A stretch of DNA of 64,000 bases, taken from positions 130,740,112-130,804,111 of the forward strand of contig CM038047.1 of assembly GCA_021397845.1 (NCBI GenBank), given 5' to 3'. The position numbers were made by a program, and so were the translations under genes. This document shows, piece after piece, positions 1-12,288 of this stretch. This stretch comes from Areca catechu (taxonomy: Eukaryota; Streptophyta; Magnoliopsida; Arecales; Arecaceae). The notes under the pieces are model-generated. The model saw nothing but the letters and a program-made list of their open reading frames with translations. It ran no database searches and was not told the DNA's origin. Positions within the stretch are counted from its first letter, which is position 1. Every line of letters begins with the position of its first letter.

Positions 1-2433
1 CTCCATGTAGATACCAGTTCAGGCCAAGCACTTGTGCGGATTCTATAAACCCTGTAGATTTAGCAAATTCAATAATTCTGGCATACCCTATCCCGAAGAA
101 GAAGGAAAAGTGTTTCCAAGTAAGTTCTTCACCTTGATGTATTTATTTTTTAGATTTGATATTTTATTACTTATTCCATTATATTAGAATTAAAATAAAT
201 AAATGAATATGATTTGTTCTTAATCTGCATGTTTCTTGAAAAATAGTTTTTTAAGTTATACTTTCGTTGCATCAAGTTTTGACCCCTGACTTTGCATGCA
301 ACAATCCCTATATGAGTTCCAGCAATGATGCCCCCTACCTAGTACACCAATCTGTTGCTGCTAGATCATCCTCCGATGGGATGCGATGGTGCCGGGGAGG
401 TCCTCTGATCTTTCTGGCATGGAGGGATGCTGCTCATGATGGCCCTCGAATGGAGAGCTACAAGGAAACCCTGATCGAGGGTACCAGTGGAGACACTCTG
501 ATACTCAAGTCAGTATAGAAAAGATGAAGTGGGCAACAATAGTCGAAGCTGAGAGCCCTAGTGACTATGTGAATGTAATCATGTGGAGTGTGGGAGCATA
601 CCTTATCGAGTGTCCCTCTTATCTATTTATAGCACCACATGGGATAGCAAAGAGCTGTCAGGGAGGTAGCTCTGATAGGAATGATAGGCTCTGACAGGTT
701 ACTAGGATCTTGTCTCCTCGGGCTCTTGCCATTGGCATCTTTTCAATTAAGGTCACCGATCTTGTGAAGATGTTGCCCCCCACGAACCTTCCTGCCATGA
801 TCCTATTGGCCATGTCTATTACAAGGGCATGGGTGTCGATAAGGATAGCCGAGGTAGTTGGTCCCATTCATTTCTTAGTCCAGGTGTTGAAGGATCCTAA
901 TCGAGAGATGGCCAAGACAAGAGTCGGGACTTGGTCGAGAGAGGGCCAGGCCAAAAGTCGGGACTGGTTCATGTGATATCCCAAAACAGGTGCTGGGAAG
1001 GGCTGACAGTGACAACCTGCACCCCTGGTCGGTGGTCTGGTCGACATCTTGAGGCCAAGAGGATAGTTGCTATAATAGGGATAGCATCAACAAAAGTAAG
1101 AAAGTGATCTTAATAATGGAAATGGAACATCATGCTGGCCTCTTCCATCAAAGATTGTGAAGTAAGTGTTAGATTTAAAATTTTCATTTTCAAAAATGTA
1201 ACACATTTTTACACTAATTGCATTTCTTTCCTTCATAATATAATGTTGCAAAATATTTAAATTTAATTTGACATTACAGGTTTCTTTGGAAAAAAATAAG
1301 ATCAATATTAGAGTGGCATAAATTCTAGCTAGCTATAACCTCATAACTTGCCAATTCATAAATAAATGCCATGCTTTGTAGGTGAGATTGCTATAGCTTT
1401 TTATTGGAAGTGGAAGTTGATACGTTTCTTAAGGGTCATCATGCATGAATGATGCATTGGATTTCAAAAATCTGCACAAAGAAAAACCCTTATTGGCTAG
1501 AAACCCTAATCCGAAGATCCCCTTATTCATATACAACAATATATCACTAATATGGTTCATGATAAATACCTGGAATGTTGTTTTCCACTCCTTTCTACTA
1601 GGCTCATAAGTGCAAGCCCTCCAATGGTGATCCACACAGGAATTGACCCAAGGAAGAACTCCTACTTTAGTTGCTTGCTTGACTAGGACTCTTCTTGACA
1701 GCCTTCTAGACTTTGACCTTTGGAGGACACCCTACCTTCTTGTAAGGTACTGTGAATGCTTTCCAAAACCACTCTTGGATTTGGGATTGCCCTCCTATAG
1801 GACACTCTAGGCTTATGTCTTAAATCCTAAGACTTGTCCCAGTAAGAACAACCTTGTCTTAAGGAGACAAGGTTTGTCTTGAGGAGGAGGGAGGGAGGAA
1901 AAAACACTCAAAATAAACTACAATGGAAATCTCTGATTGCAAACTCAGAACACCACCCCTATTTATAGATTTAAGAGGGGCGTGTGATATGCCCAATCAC
2001 TGTCTTATCAAATAAGCTTTTTCAAGACCGAAGAGTAGTGATCCGGTTGAAAAAACTTATCTTGATAAAACTCTTCATGCGCCTAGGCACAATCTGCGTC
2101 CCCTTCATTTCCAAACTTAATCCCCACTTGCCACATGGCAAGTACTGGTCATGGGAAGCCAAGAGGCATCTCTTCATTCTCCAAGCAACACAGAATTTGA
2201 AAAGTCCTGATGGCAGAAAGATTCTGCTTCAGACCGTGCACCAAATGAAGGGTTGCGTCCTTTCATGCACGCGTTATCCTTCCATGCATTTTCATGCCAA
2301 TTCACAATATGTTGACCGGTCAAAAATGATCTTAGGAGGCATGGGGATATGTGCCAAGAGAGTCCCAGATGAATCAGCCAAAGTAATTCATCTGCAGAAG
2401 GACTCTTGGTCCTTTCTGTGATCCCTTTCCTTG
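1..2433. other. Flank outside element A: no gene, degenerate repeat-like DNA
   Basis: I see no gene here. The longest open frame (1984-2421, plus strand) has low-complexity composition and no recognisable domain. Two stretches look like old LTR pieces. Around 580-650 there is a CTATTTATAG TATA-like box in a promoter-like setting. From 1790 to 1970 there are repeated AAGACAAGG / CTTGTCTTAAG words followed by CCCCTATTTATAGA, which resembles the hairpin-rich part of element F's LTR read in reverse. The last five bases, CCTTG (2429-2433), should be the target-site duplication of A, but its partner lies beyond the window. Confidence 0.4.
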
Positions 2434-4053
2434 TGTTGCCCAAGTGGCTTTCCCAATAGGGGGTGAATTTGGAATTTAAAAAGTTTAAGCAATTATGTTC
2501 TCTTTGAAAATCCCTTTAAGTATTAAATACTATGATTGAGATAATTAAAAGTAGAAGTGAGATATAAAGAGAATCCACAACACAAATACAAGAAATTTTA
2601 TAGTGGTTCGGAGCAACCCAGCTTCTACATCCACTATCCAAGATTATCACTTGGAATTTCCACTATATGCCCCACTGGAATATAGTCGGATTATTTTAAT
2701 AGGCTCACAATCCAAACCTCTATACTTTGGTTTTTAAATCGGGCTCACCAAAGAAACCCAACACTTAGTTTTACCAGGATCACCAAGAACCTAACACTTG
2801 GTTTTGACACAGGCTAACCAAGAACCTATTTGGTTTTTAAATCGGGCTCACCAATAACCCAACAATTCAAAAGAGAATTGTAAAAAGAAAGAAACAGAAT
2901 GACAAACAAATTTTGTCGGATGGATGTCGATGTAGCTCAAGAGAAGCCCAAATGATTTCACTTCAATGCACTTGGTTGGCTTCTTCAACTTCTTCAATAA
3001 ATGCTTCAAGCTTTTGTTGGTAGTTGGTGAAGGCTTGAAGACTATCTTAAATGCTCTTCCAGTGCTCTCTTGCTCAAAAATCAGCTTGGATATTTAATTT
3101 AGCATTTACTCATCATCTCTTCTTTAAAGTAGTTCAAATCCATCAAATATATAGTCTTGTACTCTTCTCGGATGATTTTAGTCATTGTAGATCGTTGGGA
3201 TGTGACATTTGACCGTTGGAGAACTTTTTAGATTCAAATTCCAAGTTCTGGAACTAGCCATTATAAGTCTGAAATTGACCTTCGAGTCGGCTCGGATTAC
3301 TCGAGTCAGCTCGGATCCTTAGAGTAGTTCTGGTTGAGTCGACTCTCTTCAATCTAGTCAGCTCGGTTGCATATTATTCTGATTTCTCACTCTGTAAGAG
3401 TCGGCTCGTCTTGATTCTTGTCAACTCGTATCATCATGCCTTCAAAAATATAGTATGGAAGAGTCAGCTCTTTCTTTTTAGAGTCGGCTCGGTTGGCTGT
3501 AGTTCTTAAAGCTCTTTTTCTGGACTCTGGAGGAGTCGGCTCGAATCTTTGAAGAGTTGGCTCAGATGTCTGACTAAATAATAGAGTCGGCTCGGACTTC
3601 CTTTGGGTTGGCTCGCCTGTCTGATTCAGGAAATGGTACTTTGGACGAGTCAGCTAGGATATCTGCATGCCAGAAATCTTCATGCATACCATGTGCCAGA
3701 GTTGGCTCGGATGAAATCTTCAGTGAATTAACAGATTTTCTCCAGAAATCATCCAGCAAGTCTTTTAAGTCTCAAGATGCCTTCAAACTCTTCTAACCAA
3801 ATTTCTAAAAAACTTAAGCTCGAAGCTCATCTAGAAGTAACCAATTTTTATGAATTTTACTTAACTTTTTCTTTGGGTTCTTCTTTACCTGAATCACTTA
3901 CAACACAACTCATTTCAAAACTAGGAATGTAGGAGTTGAAAATAAACAATGAAATCATCCTACAAAAACTTGTAAAACACTTGAAGAGTTGTTAGTAAAA
4001 TAAATGCATGCTCCAATATTTGGTTATCATTAAAATCACTTATGGGGTCAACA
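2434..4053 (-). repeat. Element A 3' LTR (about 1.62 kb)
   Basis: The LTR starts TGTTGCCCAAG and ends GGGTCAACA on the plus strand, so both orientations give TG...CA. Its first 210 bp align with the 5' LTR copy at 63791-64000. The inner edge abuts a polypurine tract on the minus strand. The LTR contains an array of GAGTCGGCTCG words at 3284-3710 and AT-rich DNA elsewhere. No protein is encoded. Divergence from the 5' LTR is about 11% over the stretch that can be compared. Confidence 0.85.
3284..3710. repeat. GAGTCGGCTCG-type short repeat cluster in LTR A
   Basis: More than ten imperfect copies of (G)AGTCGGCTCG, AGTCAGCTCG or GTTGGCTCG are spread irregularly over about 430 bp, separated by 20-50 bp of unrelated sequence. 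The same word, as the palindromic form CTCGAGTCGACTCGA, recurs in the internal spacer at 6960-7080. It may be a binding-site cluster or structured element of the LTR. Function unknown. Confidence 0.7.
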
Positions 4054-4067
4054 ATCTCCCCCTTTTT
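4054..4067 (-). other. Element A polypurine tract
   Basis: On the minus strand this reads CAAAAAGGGGGAGAT immediately before the 3' LTR, the classical plus-strand primer position. Two further copies of the core, AAAAAGGGGGAGAA, lie upstream in the element's sense at 4473-4486 and 4541-4554. Repeated polypurine tracts before the 3' LTR are a known trait of Sireviruses. Confidence 0.85.
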
Positions 4068-4825
4068 GATGATGACAAAATATTGGGCATGAAAAATAAT
4101 CTTTACAATTATATGTATAACTGAATTTGAAAGTGAGTATTAACATGTATCAGAGCTAATTGTATTTGCAAGTAAGTATCAGAGCTTTTTGTGAAAAAAA
4201 GAACTATACAATATCAGTGCTTTTATATGTATCAAAGTATTAAGGCTAGCACTTTCACAAAGTATCAGAGCTATTAAGGTATGTAAGGTATCAAAGCCCA
4301 ATTTTGCAAAATTTTAGAAATGTATCAGAGTTGAGAAGTATCAGAGTTAATGCTTAAGATCTTCAAAGAATGTGTGCAAGTTTTAAGAGAATAGAGCATG
4401 AACTAAAGTCATTTAGATTTAACAATTTTTCTTCCCCTTACTTATATATGTAATTTCACATTTTTAATCACATTCTCCCCCTTTTTCTTTCAGATTTATT
4501 CTCTCTTTATCTTTCTTTCTTTTTCATGCAATTATAAACATTCTCCCCCTTTTTGTCAGCAATCAAAAAGGTGTTCAACTAATAAATCAAAGCTCAATTT
4601 TATAATAGAAAGAGAAAGTTGACAATATTTGTTTGAAATAATTTCACTTTTTTCTTCTCAATTTTGATATTCTAATTAAAATTTATTTTGATTATCATTA
4701 TACAAATGAAAGTATCATTGAGAATATTGCACAAGCTCAATTTATACATAGAAGATATGCCAAAAAAGTATTCGTTGCATTCATAAAATTGTCATTACAA
4801 ATTACAAAAGATAAGAAGCAAAAGA
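4068..4825 (-). other. Element A 3' untranslated region with anti-PBS repeats and duplicate PPTs
   Basis: No gene. The stretch is AT-rich. Between 4147 and 4347 there are eight copies of GTATCAGAGC or one- to two-base variants on the plus strand, exact at 4147-4156, 4176-4185 and 4262-4271. In element A's RNA they read GCUCUGAUAC, the 3' end of initiator tRNA and the complement of A's own PBS (63777-63788). Two extra polypurine tracts occur at 4473-4486 and 4541-4554. Confidence 0.7.
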
Positions 4826-6799
4826 TTATTCATCATCACTAGGTATATCTTCCTTAGTCCTAGTGGTTGACTCAAAAGGTGGTACAAAAGATGGTCCAAA
4901 AGATGGCATAGATGCTATTGGGTCCACAAATTGTGGTTCAGAATCTTGGGGCCTAAGATGAGGAGCTGGTTGCCTAGGATGTGGAGTAGAGGTAGGTCTA
5001 GGTTGAGGTGTAGGTTGAGGTGTAGGTACATATCTAGGTACAGGTCTAGGAGAGCCAAATGTTGCAATGACAGTGGTTTTGAGCTGATCAAGTTGAAATT
5101 GAACTACATCCATCTCTTCATGAAGCTTCTTCACCTCAGTATTCAATGCAATTAACTAAGTAGCTTGGGCATTCGCAAATGCTTTAGCAGAACCTCTAAG
5201 TCTGCCAAACTCAGATCTATGAATCTCGATGCCCTTGGTGTAGTCCTCCATTTTTTTTCCTTCTTCCATGCTACCCATTTTGAAATTTACTTCTTTCAAC
5301 TCAGCCCTGAATTCTTTAATACTTTTATCCACAAAATTTTTAATGGCTTCAGTAGCTGACTTGATAGACCTGAAAGGGGCCGTGTGTCAAGCTGAGATGC
5401 AGGTCTAGATGACTCAAGTAAGTCCACCCTGGTGTGAAGCTCTCTGATCTTAGTACTGAGCAAGTCTAGTCTAGTGTCTACTGACTGGTGAAGCTCGCCA
5501 AACATACTAGTCAAAGAGTTAGTCAGTGTATCAGCAAGCCCTCTCATCTGCTGTGCAATAAACTCCTGTGTCACTGAAACACCAGTAAAGTGTGCAGATG
5601 GACCTGGAGCAGTATGTGCTGGTCAAGAAGTAGGAAAGGGAGTCTCATAATCAGTATGAACTGTCTCCACAGCCTCAGTGAAACCAATAGGCTCAGTCTG
5701 CATAGTCTCAAGTGAAGCTGGCTCAGGTATAGTAGCCTCAAAAGTGGTGCCAAACCCTGTAGAAGCACTAATGGGAACATCAAAAACATGCTCTATAGGC
5801 TCCGATGTAGAGGGTGTAGCAGTATCAAAATAATCTCTCTAGGTATCTCTACACTCTCATCATCATCATCATCATCATCTGTGCTGGAAGCTCCTATGGC
5901 TCTTGCATCATACCCTTTCTTCTTCCATATTCTTTCACTACAGATATATCCCATTCGAAGTAGAGATTTGGAAGAATAAGTATCAGTATGGTGTAGAGGT
6001 TTTCCATCTTCCCCTTCAAGATTGACCCTAGAGGCCTGAAATAACAGTGTTAACACCATTCCATAGGGTAAGCATGCCTTCACTTTCCTCACAGCTTCTT
6101 TTATCATCATAATCATAATATAAGGTAAATTCAATGCCTCCCCCTCAATGATGTGCTCCATGAAACACAAGTCTTTATCGCTAACCCAATCATACCTTCC
6201 TATTCTTTGGAGAAAGATTCGACTGACAAAACTATGGAGCAATCTCATTTCTAGGGAAAATGTGTTTGCCATTACTGTTTAAATTCCACTGACATCTTTA
6301 TTTCCTAGCACAGTTCTTAGGGTCTTTTCTCTATCTTTTAGCACTAGATGTTTGGACCCTTCAGTTGGTATTTCTAACAGACTACTCAATCTTTCTTCAG
6401 AAATGATTATTCTCTCGCCTTTCACTGTGGATTCAATAAGTTGTGCCTCTAGCCTTAGGTTTTCATAAAATGTCCTCACTAGAGCAGGATAAGTAGGCAC
6501 ATTCAAAAAACAAAAATAACTCCATCCAAGTTCTTCAATAAAGTCACTAATTTTTAGTCCTAAATCCTTGAGAAAAGAGAAAATAATCCACCTACCACTT
6601 GTAACAAGGTGATTAAACATAGAAATAACTTGCCTCGGAGAAGAAGTAGCGGCCAATTCCCTTTTTCTTGGATTTCTTGCTATTCTTCTCTCTCCACTAC
6701 TCGAGTCGGCTCCTCATGCTGATGCTTAGACCTTTTCTCAGTCTCAATAGATGGAGCAGCCCTTTTTGATCTTTTCCCAATAGCCATTTTTGGTGCCAT
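4826..6799 (-). pseudogene. Element A env-like / plant transposon-domain ORF, frameshifted
   Basis: This is the extra ORF that SIRE-like elements carry after pol. The likely start is ATG at 6799-6797, giving a basic N-terminus (MAPKMAIGKRSKR). A frame change near 6690 leads into the segment 6656-6279, which contains YPALVRTFYENL and a following IPTEG. This matches the domain often labelled 'putative plant transposon protein'. The frame continues through 6272-5793, ending in an acidic run from a microsatellite. The C-terminal third (5574-5296 and 5146-4826) is coiled-coil-like, then proline-rich with PTPQPTPQPRP. I see no clear signal peptide or transmembrane helix, so 'env-like' describes position only. 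Several stops and frameshifts make it non-functional. Confidence 0.7.
5858..5880. repeat. (ATC)n microsatellite
   Basis: A short run of CATCAT triplets lies inside the env-like ORF and encodes seven aspartates on the minus strand (SSTDDDDDDDESV). Confidence 0.9.
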
Positions 6800-7227
6800 T
6801 GCAAGAATTGGGAGAAATTGGAGGAATGGAGCTCAAGGGGGATGGTTTCCGAGGTTTTAGAAGAGGTTTTGAGTGGAGTTCTAAGGTTTAGAGCAAGAAT
6901 GAAAGATAGAAAAAATTTGAAAAAGGCTCTATGACTTTATTAAAAAACTGTTTGCCCGATATCCAAGTCGACTCGACTAACCTTAAAATTATTCGAGTCA
7001 ACTTGACCAAAGCAAAACCAAAAACAACAATAATTCAAGTTGGCTCGACCAGAGCACAATTGCTCGAGTCGACTCGAATAGAAACTTTCCACAAAAATTA
7101 AAAGTTGATCAGAAATGAAAATAAATTCAGGAAAATTACATGAAAAGGTGTTCAAAGATGTTGAATTGATGTTGGAGGTTCTCTAGATAATTTTTCCTTA
7201 ATTTTGAAGGAATTAGGTTTGGAAAAT
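6800..7227 (-). other. Spacer between pol and env-like ORF of A, with palindromic CTCGAGTCGACTCGA words
   Basis: No gene. Words related to the LTR repeat occur at 6695-6710 and 6960-7080, including the fully palindromic CTCGAGTCGACTCGA near 7064. The position, just upstream of the env-like start, would suit a promoter or splice-acceptor region for a subgenomic message. That role is inference. Confidence 0.5.
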
Positions 7228-9387
7228 CTAAAAGGGATCACAAAGACCTAATTCTCCTCTAATCATCTCAAATATATCATGATTGAGTGGCTTAGTGAAA
7301 ATGTCAGCAAGTTGGCACTCAGTAAGGATGAATTCTAGTTCAATGTCACCATTCAAAACATGATCTCTAATAAAATGGTGTCTAATCTCTATATGCTTAG
7401 TCCTTGAATGCTGAATTAGATTTTTTGTCAAATTTATAACACTTGTGTTATCACATTTGATAGGAACTTTAGATTGTGTAACACCAAAGTCTTCTAGTTG
7501 TTGTTTAATCCATAACACTTGTGCACAATAACTCCCTGCAGCAACATATTCTACCTCAACAATAGATAGTGCTATCGAGTTTTGTTTCTTACAGTGCCAT
7601 GAGATTAAATTCAATCCTAGAAATTGGCATGTGTCACTAGTACTTTTTCTATCAATTTTACAACAAGCATAATCAGCATCCGAAAATCCAATTAAATTCA
7701 AAGAAGAATGTTTTGAAAACCATAGACCTAGATTACTTGTTCCTTTCAAATATTTTATAATCCTTTTAACAGCAAGCATATGTGATTCTTTAGGATTAGA
7801 TTGGAATCTAGTACATACACATACGCTAAACAAGATATTAAGTCTACTTGCAGTTAAGTATAACAAGGACTGATCATACCTTTATAGAGCTTTTGGTCAA
7901 TGTTGGATCTATCTTCATCTTTATCCAATCTACAAGTTGGGCTCATGGGTGTGTTCATTTGTTTGCTTGACTCCATACCAAACTTTTTGATTATTTCTTT
8001 GGTGTACTTGGCTTGGTTAATTGAGATTCCTTCCTTTGTTTGTTTCACTTGAAGTCCAAGGAAGTAGTTAAGTTCACCCATTAGGCTCATTTCAAATTCT
8101 CCCTGCATTAACTTAGCAAATTCTCTAGAAAGAGCTTCATTAGTTGCACCAAATATAATATCATCAATATAAATATGTACAACTAATAGATCATTATTTT
8201 TTTTCTTAATGAAAAGAGTTTTGTTAACATTTCCTCTTGAAAAATTATTTTCAATCAAGAAAGTGCTAAGTCTATCATACTAGGCTCTAGGTGCTTATTT
8301 CAAACCATATAATGCTTCATTGAGTTTAAAAACATGATTTGAAAAAGCATGATTTTCAAAACCTGGTGCCTATTCTACAAAAACTTGTTCGAATATAAAA
8401 CCATTTAAAAATGCACTATTCACATCCATTTGAAAAAGTTTGAAATTCATGTAGCAAGCAAATACGAGAAGTAATTTAATGGCTTCTAGTCTTGCTACAA
8501 GTGCATATGTTTCATCAAAATCTATACCTTCTTCTTGGTTATATCTATTAGCCACTAATCTAGCTTTGTTTATAATTACATTTCCTTGTTCATCTAATTT
8601 GTTTCTGTAGACCCATTTGGTTCCTATGATGTGATGGTCTAATGGTCTTTCATCTAAAGTCTATACCTTATATCTTTCAAACTGATTTAGTTATTCATGC
8701 ATGGCCATCATCTAGTTTGGGTCATATTCAGCTTCTTCTAAGATATGAGGTTCTATTTGTGATACAAAGGCTAGGTAATCATGTGCATCTCTATATGATG
8801 ACCTAGTCCTAATACCTTGTGAAGGATCACCAATAATTAATTATCTTGGATGAGAAGTTACGTATCTCCATTCCCTTGGTAGATCAGCATAATCCTTACT
8901 TACTATTTCTTCTTCTTCTTGAGTTGGTCTTTCTTGTATACTCATGTCTTCCATTTCTTTTTTAGGTGTACCTGCATCATTGTCTATGTACTCTTCTTTC
9001 TTAGAAGATAAAGGGTTAGTTTCATCAAAAATAACATGCATAGATTCTTCTACAATAAGAGTTCTTTTGTTAAATATTCTATATGCTTTGCTATGTAATG
9101 AATAACCAAGGAAAATTGCTTCATCAGATTTAGCATCAAATTTTCCTAGATTATCTTTACCATTATTAAGCACAAAGCATTTACAACCAAATACATGAAA
9201 GTAATTAATATTGGGTTTCTTTTCATTCCAAAGCTCATCTTCTTCAAAATAGGACAAATCAAAATGCGGTTCAAAATATAATAAGCAGTGTTCACTGCTT
9301 ATGTCCAAAAGTACCTTGGAAGATTGCCTTCATATAACATTGTTCGGGCCATCTCTTCCAAAGTCATATTTTTTCTCTCTACAACAC
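7228..9387 (-). pseudogene. Element A pol remnant: end of integrase, reverse transcriptase, RNase H
   Basis: The sequence opens at 9387 with the integrase stretch VVERKN, whose E is the third residue of the DDE triad. Element B therefore cut the gene inside the catalytic core. Next come the copia integrase C-terminus (FHVFGCKCFVLNN), the RT (FQMDVNSAFLNG near 8430 and active site YIDDIIFGAT near 8160) and RNase H (FSDADY, EVEYVAA, KCDNTS, HIEIRHHFIRDHV, ADIFTKPL), ending at 7228. There is a stop in the first 60 bases after the break point, a frame change near 9235, another near 7860 at the RT/RNase H border, and other stops (for example near 8365). It is plainly dead. Family resemblance is to SIRE-type copia. 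Confidence 0.88.
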
Positions 9388-10638
9388 TGATATGGCATGA
9401 TCGCTAACATGGAGTAGCTATCAGATACCATGACAGATACTCTACTCTGACTCCTTCACCAGGCTGAGTTCCCTCAGAATAATGGGGCCACCCACCGAAG
9501 CCGAGCTCCATCCTCCGCCGGGTCGAGCCCGCGAGCTCAGGATGCTTAAGCCGGAGTCCAACGACGTCCCACAGATCGAACCCCTCGAGATCGAGCCCCA
9601 TGGTCTGGAGTCGAGCTCTGCCCTCCTCCGCCACATGGAGCCTCTCCGAGGTCGAGTCCTCTGGGCCGAAGCCACACTCTGCCCTCCTCCGTTAGGTCAA
9701 GCTTGCCCGAAGTCGAGCTCTGCTAGTCTGGAGTCGAGCTCAGCCCTCCTTCGCCAAGTGGAGCCACATCGAGGCCAAGCCCCACGGAGTCGAGCCTTGC
9801 CTCTCCAGCTTGGCCCCCAACTTGGGCGAAGGAACCGGCGAGCAGGGAGACAGCACCATCATCCCAGGATGCCAGCGAGCCACCCGAGGATCGTAGTGAG
9901 ACACCAACCAGGCCGTAATAACTATCCGTGACCGCTACTTACACCAAAAAAGGGAAAAGCCCTCCGATCGAGGCACCACACTCTTCACCAACCACCTGAA
10001 CCACCTGGAAGAGGAAGTCAACCAGGAGATTCGAATCCCGGGGGTGGCGGCCCCCCAATAGAGGCACTGCCAGGTTTCCTGAAATGGAATGACTAGAAGG
10101 AATGTCAGAATACATGACAACTTCCCTTATCATGAATCGAGAAAGACATCCCATCCATGGCCCGGGACACCACCGCACGCGCCTGACAACCCAGTGAAGG
10201 TCCCGAGATAGGCGCTCAACGGTCACCTAGACTAAAAAGAATGCTCGACACCCCTAGAGGGGGAGAGGTATGCAAGTGCAAACACATGTGTAAGCTCAAC
10301 CACAGAGCAACACACCACCAGATCCAAGCAAGTGAAGGAGAAAAGGCCACACGGAGAATCCCTCTGGCTCGGCCACCATCTTCCTGACACACTTGCACCC
10401 CACTCTCACACCATGCACTCCTCCTAGCATGGAGTCCATCAAGAGGGGCTCGACCAGGAGGATCTGTTCTCCTGGATCATCACTGACTTGACCGTCGGAG
10501 TGCCCCCGTCGGAATTCCTAGCCCGGGTCACTAACCATGTTTCTTGCAGGTCCAGCAGAACGGAATCGCCTAGGAGCATCAAGGGGTGCGCTTCGACCTC
10601 AACAGCAGCTATAGGCCACGATGATCATAGCGGCAACA
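9388..10638 (+). repeat. Element B 5' LTR (about 1.25 kb)
   Basis: The LTR begins TGATATGGCATGATCGC right where A's integrase stops and ends GCGGCAACA, two bases before the primer site. The interior is GC-rich with many GAGCTC-containing words (for example GTCGAGCTCTGCCCTCC near 9610 and 9715). There is no second copy in the window to confirm the borders, so they rest on TG...CA and PBS spacing. Confidence 0.7.
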
Positions 10639-10640
10639 GA

Positions 10641-10657
10641 TTGGCATGCCAGGTAGG
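10641..10657 (+). other. Element B primer binding site (probable)
   Basis: TTGGCATGCCAGGTAGG directly follows the LTR end. Related plant gypsy elements carry very similar TTGGCRYGCCAGGTAGG sequences here. I do not assign the priming tRNA. Confidence 0.6.
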
Positions 10658-10720
10658 GGGGAGGTGACCGATCTTTTGATCTGATTTAAGCCCCCCCTTT
10701 ACAAGCAGTTCAATGGAAGG

Positions 10721-12214
10721 ATGGTGACGATGCGGGCGAGAGAGGTCTCCACCAGCCATAACTCCCCTCCCTGGGGGAACCTGCACGACCCAGAGGTGGA
10801 ACCATCCGCTCCAGCTCAACCACCTTCACCAGAATCTCAGTTGGCTGCACTCACCCAGCAGATGCAGATCCTCACCATGGCAGTGCACCAGCATCAGCAC
10901 CAGCACCGACCCTTGGCTACTCACCAGCAGCAAGGGACTCCCGCGGCCCATGTCGTAGCCCCCCGTGATAGCCTGCGTTCCTTCCAAGGAAGGCCTTCAC
11001 AGCTATGGGCCATTACTGACAACAGGGATAGCCACCAAACTCCTGTGAAAAGACCACGAGCCAGGTCTCTACTGACAGGGAGAGTCGCTCACCAAACCTT
11101 GAGCGGGTGGTGTCCAAGCCCCGCCAAGGTAGGAAAAGCAAGATCCCCCACCATGGGCACCATGTACCCATGTCACCTTCTCCGTCTCCCTCGACGGAGG
11201 GGTCCATTGATGAAGCCGTCAGTTGCATGGCAGAGAAGCACCTAGAGGAGCATGATCGCAAGCTGGCAAAATTATTCCGCCGGTTTACTAATCTACCGGG
11301 CTCCGCTAGCAAGCCAGCGGGCTACGACGCCCATCCCCCATTCTTCCAAGAAATCTAAGGGAACCCGATCCCAGGTCGGTTCCATATTCCGTGGGTGGAT
11401 CCTTACAACGGGACCACCGACCTCCTGGACCACCTAGAAAGTTATCGGGCCCTCATGAGGGTCCAGAGGGCCACCGATGCCCTCCTCTACATCATTTTTC
11501 CTGCTACTCTCCGGAAGGCAGCCCAGGTGTGGTTCACCCATCTAGAGTCGGAGAGCATCAACTCCTTCACCCAGCTAGGGTAGAGATTCATGGCCCACTT
11601 CGACGCCTATCGAAAGATGCCACGAGAGGTTCACGGCCTCTTCTCCATCAGGCAACAGGATCGTGAGCCACTACTGTACTACATGACCAACTTCAAGGCT
11701 GCCATGTTGGAGATCTGGCTCTGAAGCGAGGCTCAAGACCTCCCGCCTGACCTACTCGCTCGATAAGAAACCCCCGAAGACCTACTCCGAGCTCCTTCTC
11801 CGAGCTCAGAAGTACATCCGCATCGAGGAGGTGGATCGTACAAGATGGGAGCTCGACGGGAAGCCGCTGAAGAAGCTGACCCCCATCGAAGCATCCGGGA
11901 TGCAGAAGCTGGGTGCCCCAGCTCTGAGCTCCCGGCAAGGACCAAGGCTAAGAGGCACTCCCATTCCTGAAGGGAGTTACACCCCCCTCCTCGCCCCGAG
12001 GACGAAGATCCTCATGGAGATTGAAGGTGAGAACTATCTGAGGCCCCCGCCTCTGATGAAGCCATCCTCTAGCCATGATAAAATGAAGTATTGTTACTTC
12101 CACCGTGACCATGGCCATGACACCGAGGAATGCCGCAACCTCAAGTGGAAAATCGGAGAGCTCATTAAGAGGGGCTACCTCGGGAGGTTTGTGGGGGGCA
12201 GACCTCCAGTATAA
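10721..12214 (+). pseudogene. Element B gag, several stops and frameshifts
   Basis: Structural protein of the particle. Pieces in order are an N-terminal proline/glutamine-rich segment (10721-11245) and the capsid-type retrotransposon gag domain (about 11395-11720, DPYNGTTDLLDHLESYRALM and KAAQVWFTHL). The frame then changes near 11740. The C-terminal part (to 12214) has a Tat-type zinc-binding motif, CYFHRDHGHDTEEC, at about 12090-12132. In-frame stops at 11356, 11581 and 11722 all fit single C-to-T changes of glutamine or arginine codons. Protease follows after about 75 bp. Confidence 0.85.
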
Positions 12215-12288
12215 CCTCAAGCGCTCGTCGCTCTCCCGCCAGTTCCAGCGATCGACAACCGCCCTACCGAGAAGCAAGTAGGGATGAT

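Noticed and set aside
1984..2421. 145-codon open frame in the left flank as a host gene
   Set aside because: No domain, no plausible start context or composition, and it sits in repeat-like DNA next to an LTR.
3284..3710. Regular short repeats as a CRISPR array
   Set aside because: Units are imperfect, spacing is irregular, the setting is an LTR in a plant genome and no cas-like gene exists.
8841..9308. N-terminal MDISSEHCLLYF as the start of A's polyprotein
   Set aside because: Those residues are out of frame. The real integrase frame reaches this point through a shift near 9235 and begins beyond B's insertion.
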